A stretch of DNA of 23,616 nucleotides from an uncultured Saprospirales bacterium (GCA_938008535.1 CALLKF010000054.1:1-23616); one strand, 5' to 3'. Counted from the first letter of the stretch, positions 1 through 6,398 are shown. Program-made: numbers and translations. Notes: a model not told the origin generated them from the letters alone.

Positions 1-85
1 TCCATTTTTTGTTACACAACATGTGGCAACATTTACATCAGCAAAAAAGCATTCATATTGTATTCAAATTTCATCATGTACTGTG

Positions 86-598
86 ATGTTCATGTCACTT
101 GAAAACACCACGCCAGTACCGAATGAATTTTTTGAACATATTCCCATACTTACACACGCAGAACTTCGTGTGCTTTTAATTGTGCTTCGCCAAACTGTTG
201 GATGGATAGACAGTAAAACTGGAAAGCGGAAAATAAAGGACAGACTAAGCTACAGCTTCATTCTCAAAAAGACAGGATTGTATAGGACAGTACTCTCTAA
301 AACAATTCAAAGTTTAATAGACAAGAGTTTACTTGTCGTAACAGATGGAAAGGAGACTGAACTGCATCAAGCACATGAACGAAGAGGACATCCACTTCTT
401 TTTTATGAATCTCGACTTGTTCGCATTTGCGACATGACTTGTTCGCAATCACGAATAAGACTTGTTCGTGATTGCGAACATAACAAAAGAAATACTTTAA
501 AAAGAAAAACAATACAAAAGAAATCTGATGAAAACATTGAACGCTTGCAAGTTTTGCAACAGTCGTTGATAGATAAGATGAAAATACAATTTGAATAA
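86..598 (+). CDS. Replication initiation protein, phage-O-like winged helix
   Basis: The protein starts after a short acidic/polar lead with a helical stretch (PNEFFEHIPILTHAELRVLL), followed by the RQTVGW turn and a second helix-turn-helix region (SYSFILKKTGLYRTVLSKTI), ending in a lysine-rich tail. This order resembles the DNA-binding N-terminal domain of phage lambda O-type replication proteins, where a T-x-GW motif sits between the first helices and the recognition helix. The codons for about residues 110-132 are made of three iteron-like repeats, as in lambda, where the origin lies inside O. The reading frame is open from GTG at 23, but ATG at 86 or 92 is the more likely start because the residues before it do not look like part of the domain. 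The stop codon lies in the arm of a large inverted repeat. The domain assignment is from pattern only. Confidence 0.6.
   Translation: MFMSLENTTPVPNEFFEHIPILTHAELRVLLIVLRQTVGWIDSKTGKRKIKDRLSYSFILKKTGLYRTVLSKTIQSLIDKSLLVVTDGKETELHQAHERRGHPLLFYESRLVRICDMTCSQSRIRLVRDCEHNKRNTLKRKTIQKKSDENIERLQVLQQSLIDKMKIQFE
414..481 (+). repeat. Three iteron-like direct repeats inside the replication gene (candidate origin)
   Basis: Three units begin with GACTTGTTCG at 414, 436 and 459, so spacing is 22 and 23 bp, about two helical turns. After the shared 10-mer each continues with a TTGCGA- or TCACGA-like half. The regular spacing and location inside a replication initiator gene fit an origin with initiator-binding iterons. 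The encoded residues repeat as well (RLVRICD, RLVRDCE), so protein-level repetition is an alternative cause. Confidence 0.55.
440..480. repeat. Perfect 16-bp inverted repeat overlapping iterons 2 and 3
   Basis: The arms TGTTCGCAATCACGAA (440-455) and TTCGTGATTGCGAACA (465-480) are perfect reverse complements around a 9-nt spacer. They cover most of the last two iterons, so one initiator dimer could bind the two in opposite orientation, or the DNA could extrude a hairpin. It lies within an open reading frame, so it is unlikely to be a terminator. Confidence 0.75.
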
Positions 599-654
599 CC
601 GCACGTTTTGTGAAGCGTGGATTTTAATATCCACGCAACCAACGTGCGGTTATT
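594..654. repeat. Nested double inverted repeat after the replication gene
   Basis: The outer arms are 14 bp and perfect (594-607 AATAACCGCACGTT with 641-654). Inside is a second perfect 8-bp stem (615-622 GCGTGGAT with 629-636). The outer arm contains the stop codon of the replication gene. There is no T tract after the outer stem (TATTACTTTA follows), so it is a poor intrinsic terminator. It could be a cruciform connected with replication, a resolution site, or a structured RNA end. Confidence 0.7.
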
Positions 655-746
655 ACTTTAAAGACAGCCATATGCAATTTCGCCCTCATATTGTATTTAT
701 CCATTTTTAATATCATAGGAATATTATCAACTAATGAAAATATTTT

Positions 747-1094
747 ATGAAACCTATTAATCATCATTTACGAAATCATCGTAAACATTCCATTTTTAAC
801 CAACAAGATATTTCTGAATTACTTGGCACACAAGATGTAATTCAAGTTTCACGCAACGAAACAAGCGATATGCATCCGCAAATAGAATTGATGTTGCTTT
901 ATCACATTATTTACAAAACCCCTTTCGATTCCTTTTTCCCTGAACAGAAAAAATTACTTATCAAACGCCTGCAGATGCGCATTCCAAACATCATCGATGA
1001 ATTGAAATGTTTAAATGCCAATGATATTGTGAATAAGAAAATTGGGTGTTTACAGCAAGTATTAACCGACCTTAATAACCTAACAAATGCATGA
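747..1094 (+). CDS. XRE/Cro-type helix-turn-helix regulator
   Basis: The protein has 115 residues. Residues about 15-65 fit a Cro/C1-type HTH: FNQQDISELLG forms the first two helices, QVSRNETSDMHPQ the recognition part, and IELMLLYHIIYKTPFDSFFP is the typical closing helix with the P-x-x-x-F/L-F-P ending seen in many XRE proteins of Bacteroidota. The C-terminal half is helical and charged with no recognised domain. The stop codon overlaps the start of the next gene in an ATGA, so the two are translationally coupled. It probably controls the element's own genes, though no operator was identified. Confidence 0.65.
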   Translation: MKPINHHLRNHRKHSIFNQQDISELLGTQDVIQVSRNETSDMHPQIELMLLYHIIYKTPFDSFFPEQKKLLIKRLQMRIPNIIDELKCLNANDIVNKKIGCLQQVLTDLNNLTNA

Positions 1095-1591
1095 TTCATC
1101 ACGAACCGACAGAATATACTCTTGCCTTGTTTCCACAAGGAAAAGGATTTGGATTTGCGTATTTTACTGAGCAGTACGAGCCAGATCATTTTGGCATAGC
1201 CACCATTAAACCACCAGATAATACAAGGTGTTTGAAACGAATTGATGCAATGATAGAAACGTATAAACCAAACTTGATACTATTACCAACGCCAGACGGA
1301 AAGCGCAACCGCAAAAGAAAACGCATACAAGAATTGCTACAACAAATTAATCATTATGCAAAACGACATGGCATTGCCGTAAAGACATATTCACGAGAAC
1401 AAATTAGATTAATCTTTGAACAATTTGATGCATATTCAAAATTGGAGATTGCTGAAAAGATTTGCTTATGGATGCCAAGATTAGAGAAGTATCAACCACC
1501 ACGACGTAAACGATATATGCCAGAAGATTATTACCAAAGTATGTTTGATGCTATTAGCTTGTATATTACGCATAGTTACATAAATCAGTAA
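1091..1591 (+). CDS. RuvC/YqgF-like (RNase H fold) protein, possibly inactive
   Basis: The protein has 166 residues. The order of elements resembles RuvC/YqgF-type resolvases: an opening beta hairpin (ALFPQGKGFGFAYF), a helix (RIDAMIETYKPNLILLP), a long basic helix (KRNRKRKRIQELLQQINHYAKRHG), a strand with KTYSREQIRLIF, and an acidic C-terminal helix (YYQSMFDAISL). The family normally has an Asp at the end of the first strand (I/L-D-P/x-G); here the position reads ALFPQG, so the first catalytic Asp is absent. The fold assignment is by pattern and is uncertain. The gene overlaps the upstream XRE gene by 4 nt and is followed by its own terminator. Confidence 0.4.
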   Translation: MIHHEPTEYTLALFPQGKGFGFAYFTEQYEPDHFGIATIKPPDNTRCLKRIDAMIETYKPNLILLPTPDGKRNRKRKRIQELLQQINHYAKRHGIAVKTYSREQIRLIFEQFDAYSKLEIAEKICLWMPRLEKYQPPRRKRYMPEDYYQSMFDAISLYITHSYINQ

Positions 1592-1597
1592 GAAATT

Positions 1598-1620
1598 AAG
1601 CACTTGCAAGAGTGCTTTTC
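1598..1620 (+). terminator. Intrinsic terminator after the XRE/RuvC-like operon
   Basis: The stem AAGCACT (1598-1604) pairs perfectly with AGTGCTT (1611-1617) over a 6-nt loop and runs into a T-rich tail. It begins 7 nt after the stop codon. Confidence 0.7.
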
Positions 1621-1719
1621 TGTTACAAATTCGCACATCTATTTTAACTGTTTTACTTCCCATATACTTACATCACAAGTCAGTCGAACTTGCATTACTC
1701 ACTTTTAAAAATAAATCAC

Positions 1720-1899
1720 ATGAACGAATTACCAGACGAATTAAATCCAACCTATCTCTACTCAACAACTGCAACATCACTGCTTGTACAGATTGTAACA
1801 AATCAGATAGATGCTAAAAAACTTGCAGAAGAAGAATTACAAAAGAGAGGATTAAACGCCGATGGTGCATGGATTGGATTTAAGAAGAAAAAGCGATGA
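1720..1899 (+). CDS. Small conserved-looking protein of 59 residues, function unknown
   Basis: The protein opens MNELPDELNPTYLYSTTATS and ends with a GAWIGF-KKKKR tail; it is predicted as two helices with a basic end. ATG at 1720 is preferred over TTG at 1690 because it gives a compact protein and the residues before it look random. A clear terminator follows 12 nt after the stop codon, which supports it as a real transcription unit. I do not recognise the family; the size and basic tail would fit a small DNA-associated accessory protein of mobile elements, but nothing proves it. Confidence 0.55.
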   Translation: MNELPDELNPTYLYSTTATSLLVQIVTNQIDAKKLAEEELQKRGLNADGAWIGFKKKKR

Positions 1900-1911
1900 A
1901 ACATTCGTATT

Positions 1912-1948
1912 TACTGAGATAGAATGCTATCTCAGTAATCTTTTTTTA
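1912..1948 (+). terminator. Intrinsic terminator, 11-bp perfect stem
   Basis: TACTGAGATAG (1912-1922) pairs perfectly with CTATCTCAGTA (1927-1937) over a 4-nt AATG loop and is followed by ATCTTTTTTTATT. It insulates the next gene, the methyltransferase, from upstream transcription. Confidence 0.9.
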
Positions 1949-1970
1949 TTATTATTAACCAACAACACAT

Positions 1971-2891
1971 ATAACCTATTTCTCACTCTTTTCCGGAATT
2001 GGCGGATTTGAATTAGGTATAGGTAAGTATGCAACCTGTGTAGGATACTCTGAAATAAATCCATACGCCCTATCTATTTATCAATCCCATTTTCCCGATC
2101 ACACAAACTATGGTGACATCACAAAAATCAACCCAAAAGAACTCCCAAAATTTGACCTCTTGGTTGGAGGATTTCCATGCCAGGCATTCTCTATCGCAGG
2201 AAAACGACAAGGATTCGCTGACAAACGAGGATCTCTGTTCTTTGAAATCATACGGATTATTAAACAAACAAAACCTAAATATCTTCTATTGGAAAACGTC
2301 AAAGGGCTGCTCCATCACGATAAAGGGAACACGTTCAAAACTATTATCCAATCGCTTGCAGAATTGGGGTATGCTGTCCAATGGCAGGTGCTTAACAGCA
2401 AGGATTTCGGCGTACCACAGAACCGAGAACGGATCTACATTGTCGGACATTTTGGAGCCGTTTCCAGAACACAAATATTTCCTTTCAAGACATCAGACAA
2501 ACAATATCGTGTACCACAACAAGTAGAAACACACCCAACCATTCGGATTAAAGAAGCAACAAAAACAGGATATGCAGTAGCATCTTTAGGAGATAGCATT
2601 GACACTTCATTTCCGACTTCAACTATGAGACGAGGAAGAATTGGAAGACAATGTTCACATACTCTGACCACCAAAAAATGCCATGCAACACTTACTAAAG
2701 ATAGGAAACTCAGATACATCACACCGCTTGAATGTGAGCGATTACAAGGTTTCCCAGATGGCTGGACACAAACTGGAATATCTGAAAAAGGAAATACAAT
2801 TACTACGAGCGATACTCAACGCTATAAATGCTTGGGCAATGCAGTAAGCGTTCCAGTAATTAAGGCACTTGCTTCATTAATTCTAAAATAG
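1971..2891 (+). CDS. DNA (cytosine-5-)-methyltransferase, with an ATA start codon
   Basis: Transfers methyl groups from SAM to cytosine C5. From codon 1971 all hallmark motifs are present in order: FSLFSGIGGFELG (motif I, SAM binding), SEINPYA (II), GDIT (III), GGFPCQAFS with nucleophile Cys70 (IV), LLLENVKG (VI, Glu108), QNRERIYIVG (VIII, about 150-159), a short target-recognition region, ITPLECERLQGFP (IX) and LGNAVSVPV (X, about 288). The length of 306 residues suits a small monospecific enzyme. An in-frame stop lies at 1956 and the frame has no ATG, GTG or TTG until TTG 2160, which would delete motifs I-III. ATA at 1971 gives the usual M-x-YFSLFSG beginning. No restriction endonuclease is adjacent, so it is an orphan, typical of mobile elements protecting their DNA. 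Confidence 0.85.
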   Translation: MTYFSLFSGIGGFELGIGKYATCVGYSEINPYALSIYQSHFPDHTNYGDITKINPKELPKFDLLVGGFPCQAFSIAGKRQGFADKRGSLFFEIIRIIKQTKPKYLLLENVKGLLHHDKGNTFKTIIQSLAELGYAVQWQVLNSKDFGVPQNRERIYIVGHFGAVSRTQIFPFKTSDKQYRVPQQVETHPTIRIKEATKTGYAVASLGDSIDTSFPTSTMRRGRIGRQCSHTLTTKKCHATLTKDRKLRYITPLECERLQGFPDGWTQTGISEKGNTITTSDTQRYKCLGNAVSVPVIKALASLILK

Positions 2892-2919
2892 TTCTTTTAA
2901 TTGAATACCTAACATATTT

Positions 2920-2946
2920 AAACCTCATAATGAGGTTTTCTTTTAC
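2920..2946 (+). terminator. Intrinsic terminator after the methyltransferase
   Basis: AAACCTCA (2920-2927) pairs with TGAGGTTT (2931-2938) over a 3-nt loop, followed by TCTTTTA. The remaining sequence to 3054 (about 110 nt) is AT-rich upstream DNA of the next operon; I see no convincing TAnnTTTG promoter there. Confidence 0.75.
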
Positions 2947-3054
2947 TTCTTTAAACCCAACGTAAAAGACACTTTTTGTGAATTATCCCACATATCGTAC
3001 TTCTAATAATGACAATATACTAACTCAAATTATTGTTCATTAAAAACTACATCA

Positions 3055-3564
3055 ATGAAAACAACCATTCCAACAAACGACAACGTTGCAGAGATTTCCG
3101 TAACGTATGCCACTACAATTCCTACTCATGATCGAGTAACCGTTGCACATTCACATCAAGCAGTGGAGGTACTACGTTTTATTTGGGACGACGGAAAGAT
3201 GGAATTACAAGAATCTTTTAAAGTAATTCTCTTAAACAGAAAAAACCAAGTACTCGGTGTGGTCACCATTTCAGACGGTGGCAGAGTTTCCACCCAAGTA
3301 GATATTCGTTTCCTATTTGGCATTTTACTCAAATCCGCATCCGTTGCGGTCATCTTGTCACACAACCACCCATCTGGTAATCGGAATCCATCAGAATCAG
3401 ATATGCAGTTATCACAGAAGATTATTGATGTCGCAAAACTCCATGATATTAGTATTCTTGACCACATCATTCTGACATCGGAATCTTACTATTCATTTGC
3501 AGATGAAGGATTGTTAAACATTTCATATGGTATAACTGCAAAATCTAGTGCTCATGGAAACTAA
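3055..3564 (+). CDS. RadC-like JAB/MPN domain protein
   Basis: The protein has 169 residues and consists almost wholly of the RadC-type JAB domain. The metal-binding JAMM motif is complete: His103 and His105 in SHNHPSGN, Ser113 and Asp116 in NPSESD. After it come DVAKLHDISILDHIILT and SYYSFADEGLL, the standard end of RadC proteins. The N-terminal helix-hairpin-helix half of chromosomal RadC is missing, as is usual for copies on plasmids and integrative elements. The biochemical role is not settled; the fold is that of zinc-dependent isopeptidases or nuclease-like enzymes. The gene overlaps the ArdC-like gene by 11 nt, so the two are coupled. Confidence 0.85.
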   Translation: MKTTIPTNDNVAEISVTYATTIPTHDRVTVAHSHQAVEVLRFIWDDGKMELQESFKVILLNRKNQVLGVVTISDGGRVSTQVDIRFLFGILLKSASVAVILSHNHPSGNRNPSESDMQLSQKIIDVAKLHDISILDHIILTSESYYSFADEGLLNISYGITAKSSAHGN

Positions 3565-4486
3565 AGTAAGTATTCTCGAAGAAATCACCATGAAAATCAT
3601 CAGCCTACTCGACAAAGTCGTATCAGGTGATGTAGAAACATGGTTACCACTGTCAGGACTGGCATATAATCCAGTATCTAAGCACACCTACACATCCATT
3701 AACCAACTGTTACTTTCCTTTGCTATTGTGCAAAAGAACTATGAAGTCAACAACTGGCTGACGTTTCAGCAGATTAAGGATGCAGGCGGTTCAGTTACCA
3801 AAGGTGAAAAGGCAACATCTGTTACATTTTCGGAAGCTATCTACTTTCTGAACGACCAAAAGATACTTCCTAAAGACGCAAAACGGCATCTCTTAGAAGC
3901 GCAACAGAAGAATCCGAGTATTACTACTTACAAGGAAATTGGCATCATAACAAAGCGTTTTTTGAAGTATTACTTTGTATTCAATGTTGCTCAAACTAAA
4001 GACTTGCCGGAGGTACTGTTGAGCAATGGACAACAATCGATGACCGAAATTGAGAGAGATGAACGAGTTGATGAGTTAATAAAAAATCACAACGTTGTTT
4101 ATGTTCATTCTTTTGGTGATAGAGCAAGTTACAGTCCATTAGTTGATATTATTCGTATGCCATTTACTAAGCAGTTTACGAGTTCTGAAAATTACTATGC
4201 AGTATTATTTCATGAACTGATTCATTGGACAGGACATGAAAGTAGATTAAACAGATTGTTTAGTAGAAACGAAACCGATTATGCTTTTGAAGAATTGATT
4301 GCAGAACTGGGTAGTGCATTTTTGTGTGCACATTTTCAAATACCTGCTTCGCTTACTTCAACAACTGCTTATGTAAAATCTTGGTTGACTGTTTTGCAAA
4401 ACGACCATGCGTATTTGTTGAAAGCATTGAAGTTTTCAGATAGTGCGATGAATTACTTAATTGAAAAAAAATCCATCTGTGTATAG
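3554..4486 (+). CDS. ArdC-like antirestriction protein with zincin metallopeptidase domain
   Basis: The protein has 310 residues. The N-terminal part (about 10-110), with the WLPLSG region, YTSINQLLLSFA, NWLTFQQIKDAGGSVTKGEKATSVTF, matches the ArdC ssDNA-binding domain, whose signature is a Y/N-x-x-N-x-x-L helix followed by W-x-T-F-x-Q and G-x-V-x-K-G-x-K. The C-terminal part has the zincin motif HELIHWTGHESRLNR (His220, Glu221, His224) and a downstream EELIAELGSAFL helix that supplies the third ligand. ArdC proteins bind incoming single-stranded DNA and protect it from host restriction. ATG 3554 is chosen over GTG 3548; it overlaps the RadC-like gene. The stop codon lies in the loop of a bidirectional terminator. 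Confidence 0.85.
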   Translation: METKVSILEEITMKIISLLDKVVSGDVETWLPLSGLAYNPVSKHTYTSINQLLLSFAIVQKNYEVNNWLTFQQIKDAGGSVTKGEKATSVTFSEAIYFLNDQKILPKDAKRHLLEAQQKNPSITTYKEIGIITKRFLKYYFVFNVAQTKDLPEVLLSNGQQSMTEIERDERVDELIKNHNVVYVHSFGDRASYSPLVDIIRMPFTKQFTSSENYYAVLFHELIHWTGHESRLNRLFSRNETDYAFEELIAELGSAFLCAHFQIPASLTSTTAYVKSWLTVLQNDHAYLLKALKFSDSAMNYLIEKKSICV

Positions 4487-4500
4487 CAGATGGATTTTAT
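4466..4500. terminator. Bidirectional terminator between convergent operons
   Basis: AAAATCCATCTG (4468-4479) pairs perfectly with CAGATGGATTTT (4487-4498) over a 7-nt loop. A and T tracts flank both sides, so it can stop both the plus-strand ArdC-like operon and the minus-strand excisionase-like operon. Confidence 0.85.
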
Positions 4501-4507
4501 ATCAAAA

Positions 4508-4741
4508 TTATCGCTCCAAATCTTGTTGCTGCTCATTATTATTCCGTAACTGCTCAAACTCATTTAATGTTTTTTCTTGTTGTGCTTGGCGCATACCTTC
4601 CGAAAATCCAATTGAAAATTCGTCAGTTTTATCTTTTGAAGATTCCATTAATAATTTTGCTACATCTGGCTCATAATTAAGCAACCAATATCCACGATTA
4701 AAACCGTCTTTATATTCTGTTTCGTTGATTAGTGTTTCCAT
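4508..4741 (-). CDS. Small acidic/glutamine-rich protein of 77 residues, function unknown
   Basis: The protein starts METLINETEYKDGFNRGYWL, which is a hydrophilic helix with GFNRGYWLLNYEPD, and ends in an N/Q/E-rich segment (LRNNNEQQQDLER) that probably forms an extended helix. It begins 2 nt after the stop codon of the HTH gene at 4744 and shares its transcript, so it is probably an accessory gene of the same function. I recognise no domain. A terminator lies directly downstream. Confidence 0.6.
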   Translation of the reverse strand: METLINETEYKDGFNRGYWLLNYEPDVAKLLMESSKDKTDEFSIGFSEGMRQAQQEKTLNEFEQLRNNNEQQQDLER

Positions 4742-4743
4742 TC

Positions 4744-5022
4744 TTAAAAGGTTTCTTTTGCATGTTGTTCTAAATAATCAAGAATACTTTGGCGATCATA
4801 GAGCAATATTTTATGCGTAGGGTGCGTAAAGCGAATCTTTCCATTATCACGGATAATCTGCAACGTTGTTTTACTTGAAATATTCAACAAGCGCATCGCT
4901 TCTTCACTGGTCACCCACGTATCATGCTGGATAACATGCTTCTCTTTGATGTAGAAAACTAACCGATCAACTAATCGTTCAAATTCAGCATTCGGTAAGC
5001 ATGTAACATTTTCTTGAGTCAT
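4744..5022 (-). CDS. Excisionase-like helix-turn-helix DNA-binding protein
   Basis: The protein has 92 residues when started at ATG 5022 (TTG 5028 is a less likely alternative). After a helical N-terminal half, residues about 40-88 fit the MerR-like HTH_17/excisionase domain: WVTSEEAMRLLNISSKTTLQ, IRDNGKIRFTHPTHKILL, YDRQSILDYLEQH. Such proteins bend DNA at attachment sites or control integrase direction in integrative elements of Bacteroidota. The gene lies next to the tRNA-Asn integration site, with two direct repeats in between that could be binding sites, which fits this role. It heads a two-gene operon running away from the tRNA. Confidence 0.75.
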   Translation of the reverse strand: MTQENVTCLPNAEFERLVDRLVFYIKEKHVIQHDTWVTSEEAMRLLNISSKTTLQIIRDNGKIRFTHPTHKILLYDRQSILDYLEQHAKETF

Positions 5023-5118
5023 ACTCAAAAATACAAAAACTCAATGTAATTCATACATTAAAGACAAGAAACAATCAAATCAAATAGTATCGAATTATCA
5101 CGAATGAATACAGTATTT

Positions 5119-5139
5119 GCTTGTGAATCGCTTGTGAAT
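5119..5139. repeat. Direct repeat GCTTGTGAAT x2, 11-bp period, near the element end
   Basis: GCTTGTGAAT occurs at 5119-5128 and 5130-5139, one helical turn apart, between the excisionase-like gene and the tRNA terminator. The position and phasing fit binding sites of an excisionase or integrase arm domain. With only two copies this is suggestive rather than proven. Confidence 0.4.
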
Positions 5140-5175
5140 AAATAAAAAAGCACTTAGTTTTTATTCTAAGTGCTT
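5140..5175 (-). terminator. Intrinsic terminator of tRNA-Asn
   Basis: On the minus strand AAGCACTTAG pairs perfectly with CTAAGTGCTT (plus positions 5166-5175 and 5148-5157) over an 8-nt loop, followed by TTTTTTATT. It lies 9 nt beyond the tRNA 3' end, on the element side. Because the element inserts at the tRNA 3' end, this terminator may be brought in by the element. Confidence 0.85.
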
Positions 5176-5184
5176 GATTATCTG

Positions 5185-5258
5185 CTCTCCCTGCTGGACT
5201 TGAACCAGCGACCCTCTGATTAACAGTCAGATGCTCTAACCAACTGAGCTAAGGAAGA
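5185..5258 (-). tRNA. tRNA-Asn (anticodon GTT)
   Basis: Read on the minus strand, the 74-nt gene folds as a full cloverleaf. The 7-bp acceptor stem is TCTTCCT with AGGGAGA (one T-G pair). The D arm is GCTC...GAGC, with the AGTTGGTTA loop. The anticodon arm is TCTGA-CTGTTAA-TCAGA, which puts GTT in the anticodon, and the T arm is GCTGG-TTCAAGT-CCAGC. The discriminator base is G, and CCA is not encoded. It is the probable integration site of the element on its left. Confidence 0.95.
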
Positions 5259-5331
5259 ATTTATCAATTTTTCTACTGTTTGATTCAGTATCCTTATCTA
5301 TATACTCGAAAGAATACATAATTTCGGAGTG

Positions 5332-5362
5332 CAAATGTAGGACAATAAAAATAAATATGCAA
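5332..5362 (-). promoter_or_regulatory. Bacteroidota-type promoter for tRNA-Asn
   Basis: On the minus strand a perfect -7 element TACATTTG (plus 5332-5339) is preceded after 20 nt by TTG (plus 5360-5362), matching the TTG / TAnnTTTG consensus of Bacteroidota housekeeping promoters. It faces the tRNA, whose 5' end is about 75 nt downstream. Confidence 0.75.
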
Positions 5363-5384
5363 TATTTGCAAAAAAATTATTTTT

Positions 5385-6308
5385 ATGAGTCTTTTAGTAG
5401 TAGGAACCGTTGCATTCGATGCCATCGAAACACCTTTTGGAAAAGTTGACCGTATAACTGGCGGTTCTGGTAATTATATTTGCCATTCAGCAGGCCATTT
5501 TACCAACGATATGCAATTAGTAAGCGTTGTTGGCGATGATTTTGACCAGGATGAACTGGCTTATCTTAAATCTATCGGTACCGATATTGAAGGAATTCAA
5601 GTGAAAGAAGGCGAAAAATCTTTTTTTTGGAGTGGAAAATACCATATGGATTTAAATCGCCGCGATACTTTAGTAACTGATTTAAACGTATTAGCTGCTT
5701 TCGACCCGATTTTACCAGAAAAATACAAAACATCAGAATTTTTAATTCTAGGCAATATCGATCCAACATTGCAGGCAAAAGTAATTGCTCAAATGACCGA
5801 GCGACCAAAGCTAATTGCTATGGATACTATGAATTTTTGGATGGATATTGCGTTAGAGCCATTGAAAACAGTATTAAAAATGGTGGATTTACTCATTGTA
5901 AACGAAGAAGAAGCTAGACAATTAACCAATGAATATTCTTTGGTAAAAGCGGCTACTAAAATTAGAGAAATGGGTCCAAAATTTTTAATCATTAAAAAAG
6001 GAGAACATGGTGCCTTATTATTTCATGGCAACCGTGTGTTTTTTGCACCAGCATTACCGCTAGAAGATGTGTTTGATCCAACTGGCGCAGGCGATACTTT
6101 TGCTGGTGGTTTTATGGGTTACTTAGCAAAAACAAAAGACTTATCGTTTGAAAACATGAAACGTGCAGTCATTTATGGCTCAGCAATGGCAAGTTTCTGT
6201 GTAGAAAAATTTGGACCACAACGTTTAAAAGAACTTACAGCAGAAGAAATAGAAGAACGCGTTCAAGTATTTATTGAATTAGTAGATTTTGATATCATCT
6301 TACAATAA
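5385..6308 (+). CDS. PfkB-family sugar kinase
   Basis: The protein has 307 residues and is an ATP-dependent kinase of the ribokinase/PfkB fold, cytosolic. The N-terminus VVGTVAFDAIETPFGKVDRI followed by GGSGNYICHSA is the family's substrate-binding start. The C-terminal signature DPTGAGDTFAGGFMGYLA gives the anion hole (234-236) and catalytic base Asp237. NEEEARQLTN is the typical N-x-x-E metal/ATP motif. The substrate is not evident; the lack of a partner gene leaves ribose-like sugars, nucleosides or inositol open. The gene is alone, starts 46 nt after a tRNA promoter facing away, and ends in a strong terminator. Confidence 0.85.
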   Translation: MSLLVVGTVAFDAIETPFGKVDRITGGSGNYICHSAGHFTNDMQLVSVVGDDFDQDELAYLKSIGTDIEGIQVKEGEKSFFWSGKYHMDLNRRDTLVTDLNVLAAFDPILPEKYKTSEFLILGNIDPTLQAKVIAQMTERPKLIAMDTMNFWMDIALEPLKTVLKMVDLLIVNEEEARQLTNEYSLVKAATKIREMGPKFLIIKKGEHGALLFHGNRVFFAPALPLEDVFDPTGAGDTFAGGFMGYLAKTKDLSFENMKRAVIYGSAMASFCVEKFGPQRLKELTAEEIEERVQVFIELVDFDIILQ

Positions 6309-6332
6309 ACGTTAAAGATATTATAAAACAGT

Positions 6333-6373
6333 ACGCACCATTATCCAATAGATAATGTGCGTATTTTTTTTTA
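6333..6373 (+). terminator. Intrinsic terminator after the sugar kinase
   Basis: TACGCAC-C-ATTATC (6333-6346) pairs with GATAATGTGCGTA (6352-6364) with one bulged C, followed by a run of nine T. A possible -7 element TACATTTA at 6375-6382 for the next gene follows directly. Confidence 0.85.
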
Positions 6374-6398
6374 CTACATTTATCACAAATAGTTATCT

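Larger units (their letters stand above)
1..5184. mobile_element. Right part of an integrative element ending at the tRNA-Asn 3' end (left end outside window)
   Basis: The gene content is that of an integrated plasmid- or phage-like element: replication initiator with internal iterons, XRE regulator, RuvC-like protein, orphan C5 methyltransferase, RadC/JAB protein, ArdC-like antirestriction protein and an excisionase-like HTH protein. It ends beside the 3' end of a tRNA-Asn gene at 5185, and tRNA 3' ends are classic integration sites for tyrosine recombinases. Beyond the tRNA the genes are ordinary metabolic ones. No integrase, relaxase or capsid gene is visible, so the type (ICE, mobilizable island, satellite) cannot be named and the left attachment site lies outside the window. 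The exact right boundary is inferred and could fall inside the tRNA 3' half. Confidence 0.65.

Noticed and set aside
23..85. GTG start at 23 for the replication gene
   Set aside because: The extra 21 residues (with SYCIQISSCTV) do not fit the domain, whereas ATG 86 or 92 starts just before it.
414..481. CRISPR-like array
   Set aside because: Only three units without regular unique spacers, and they lie inside a coding frame; iterons explain them better.
2110..2526. Plus-strand ORF of 138 residues overlapping the methyltransferase
   Set aside because: It is in another frame across methyltransferase motifs III-VIII and shows no domain pattern.
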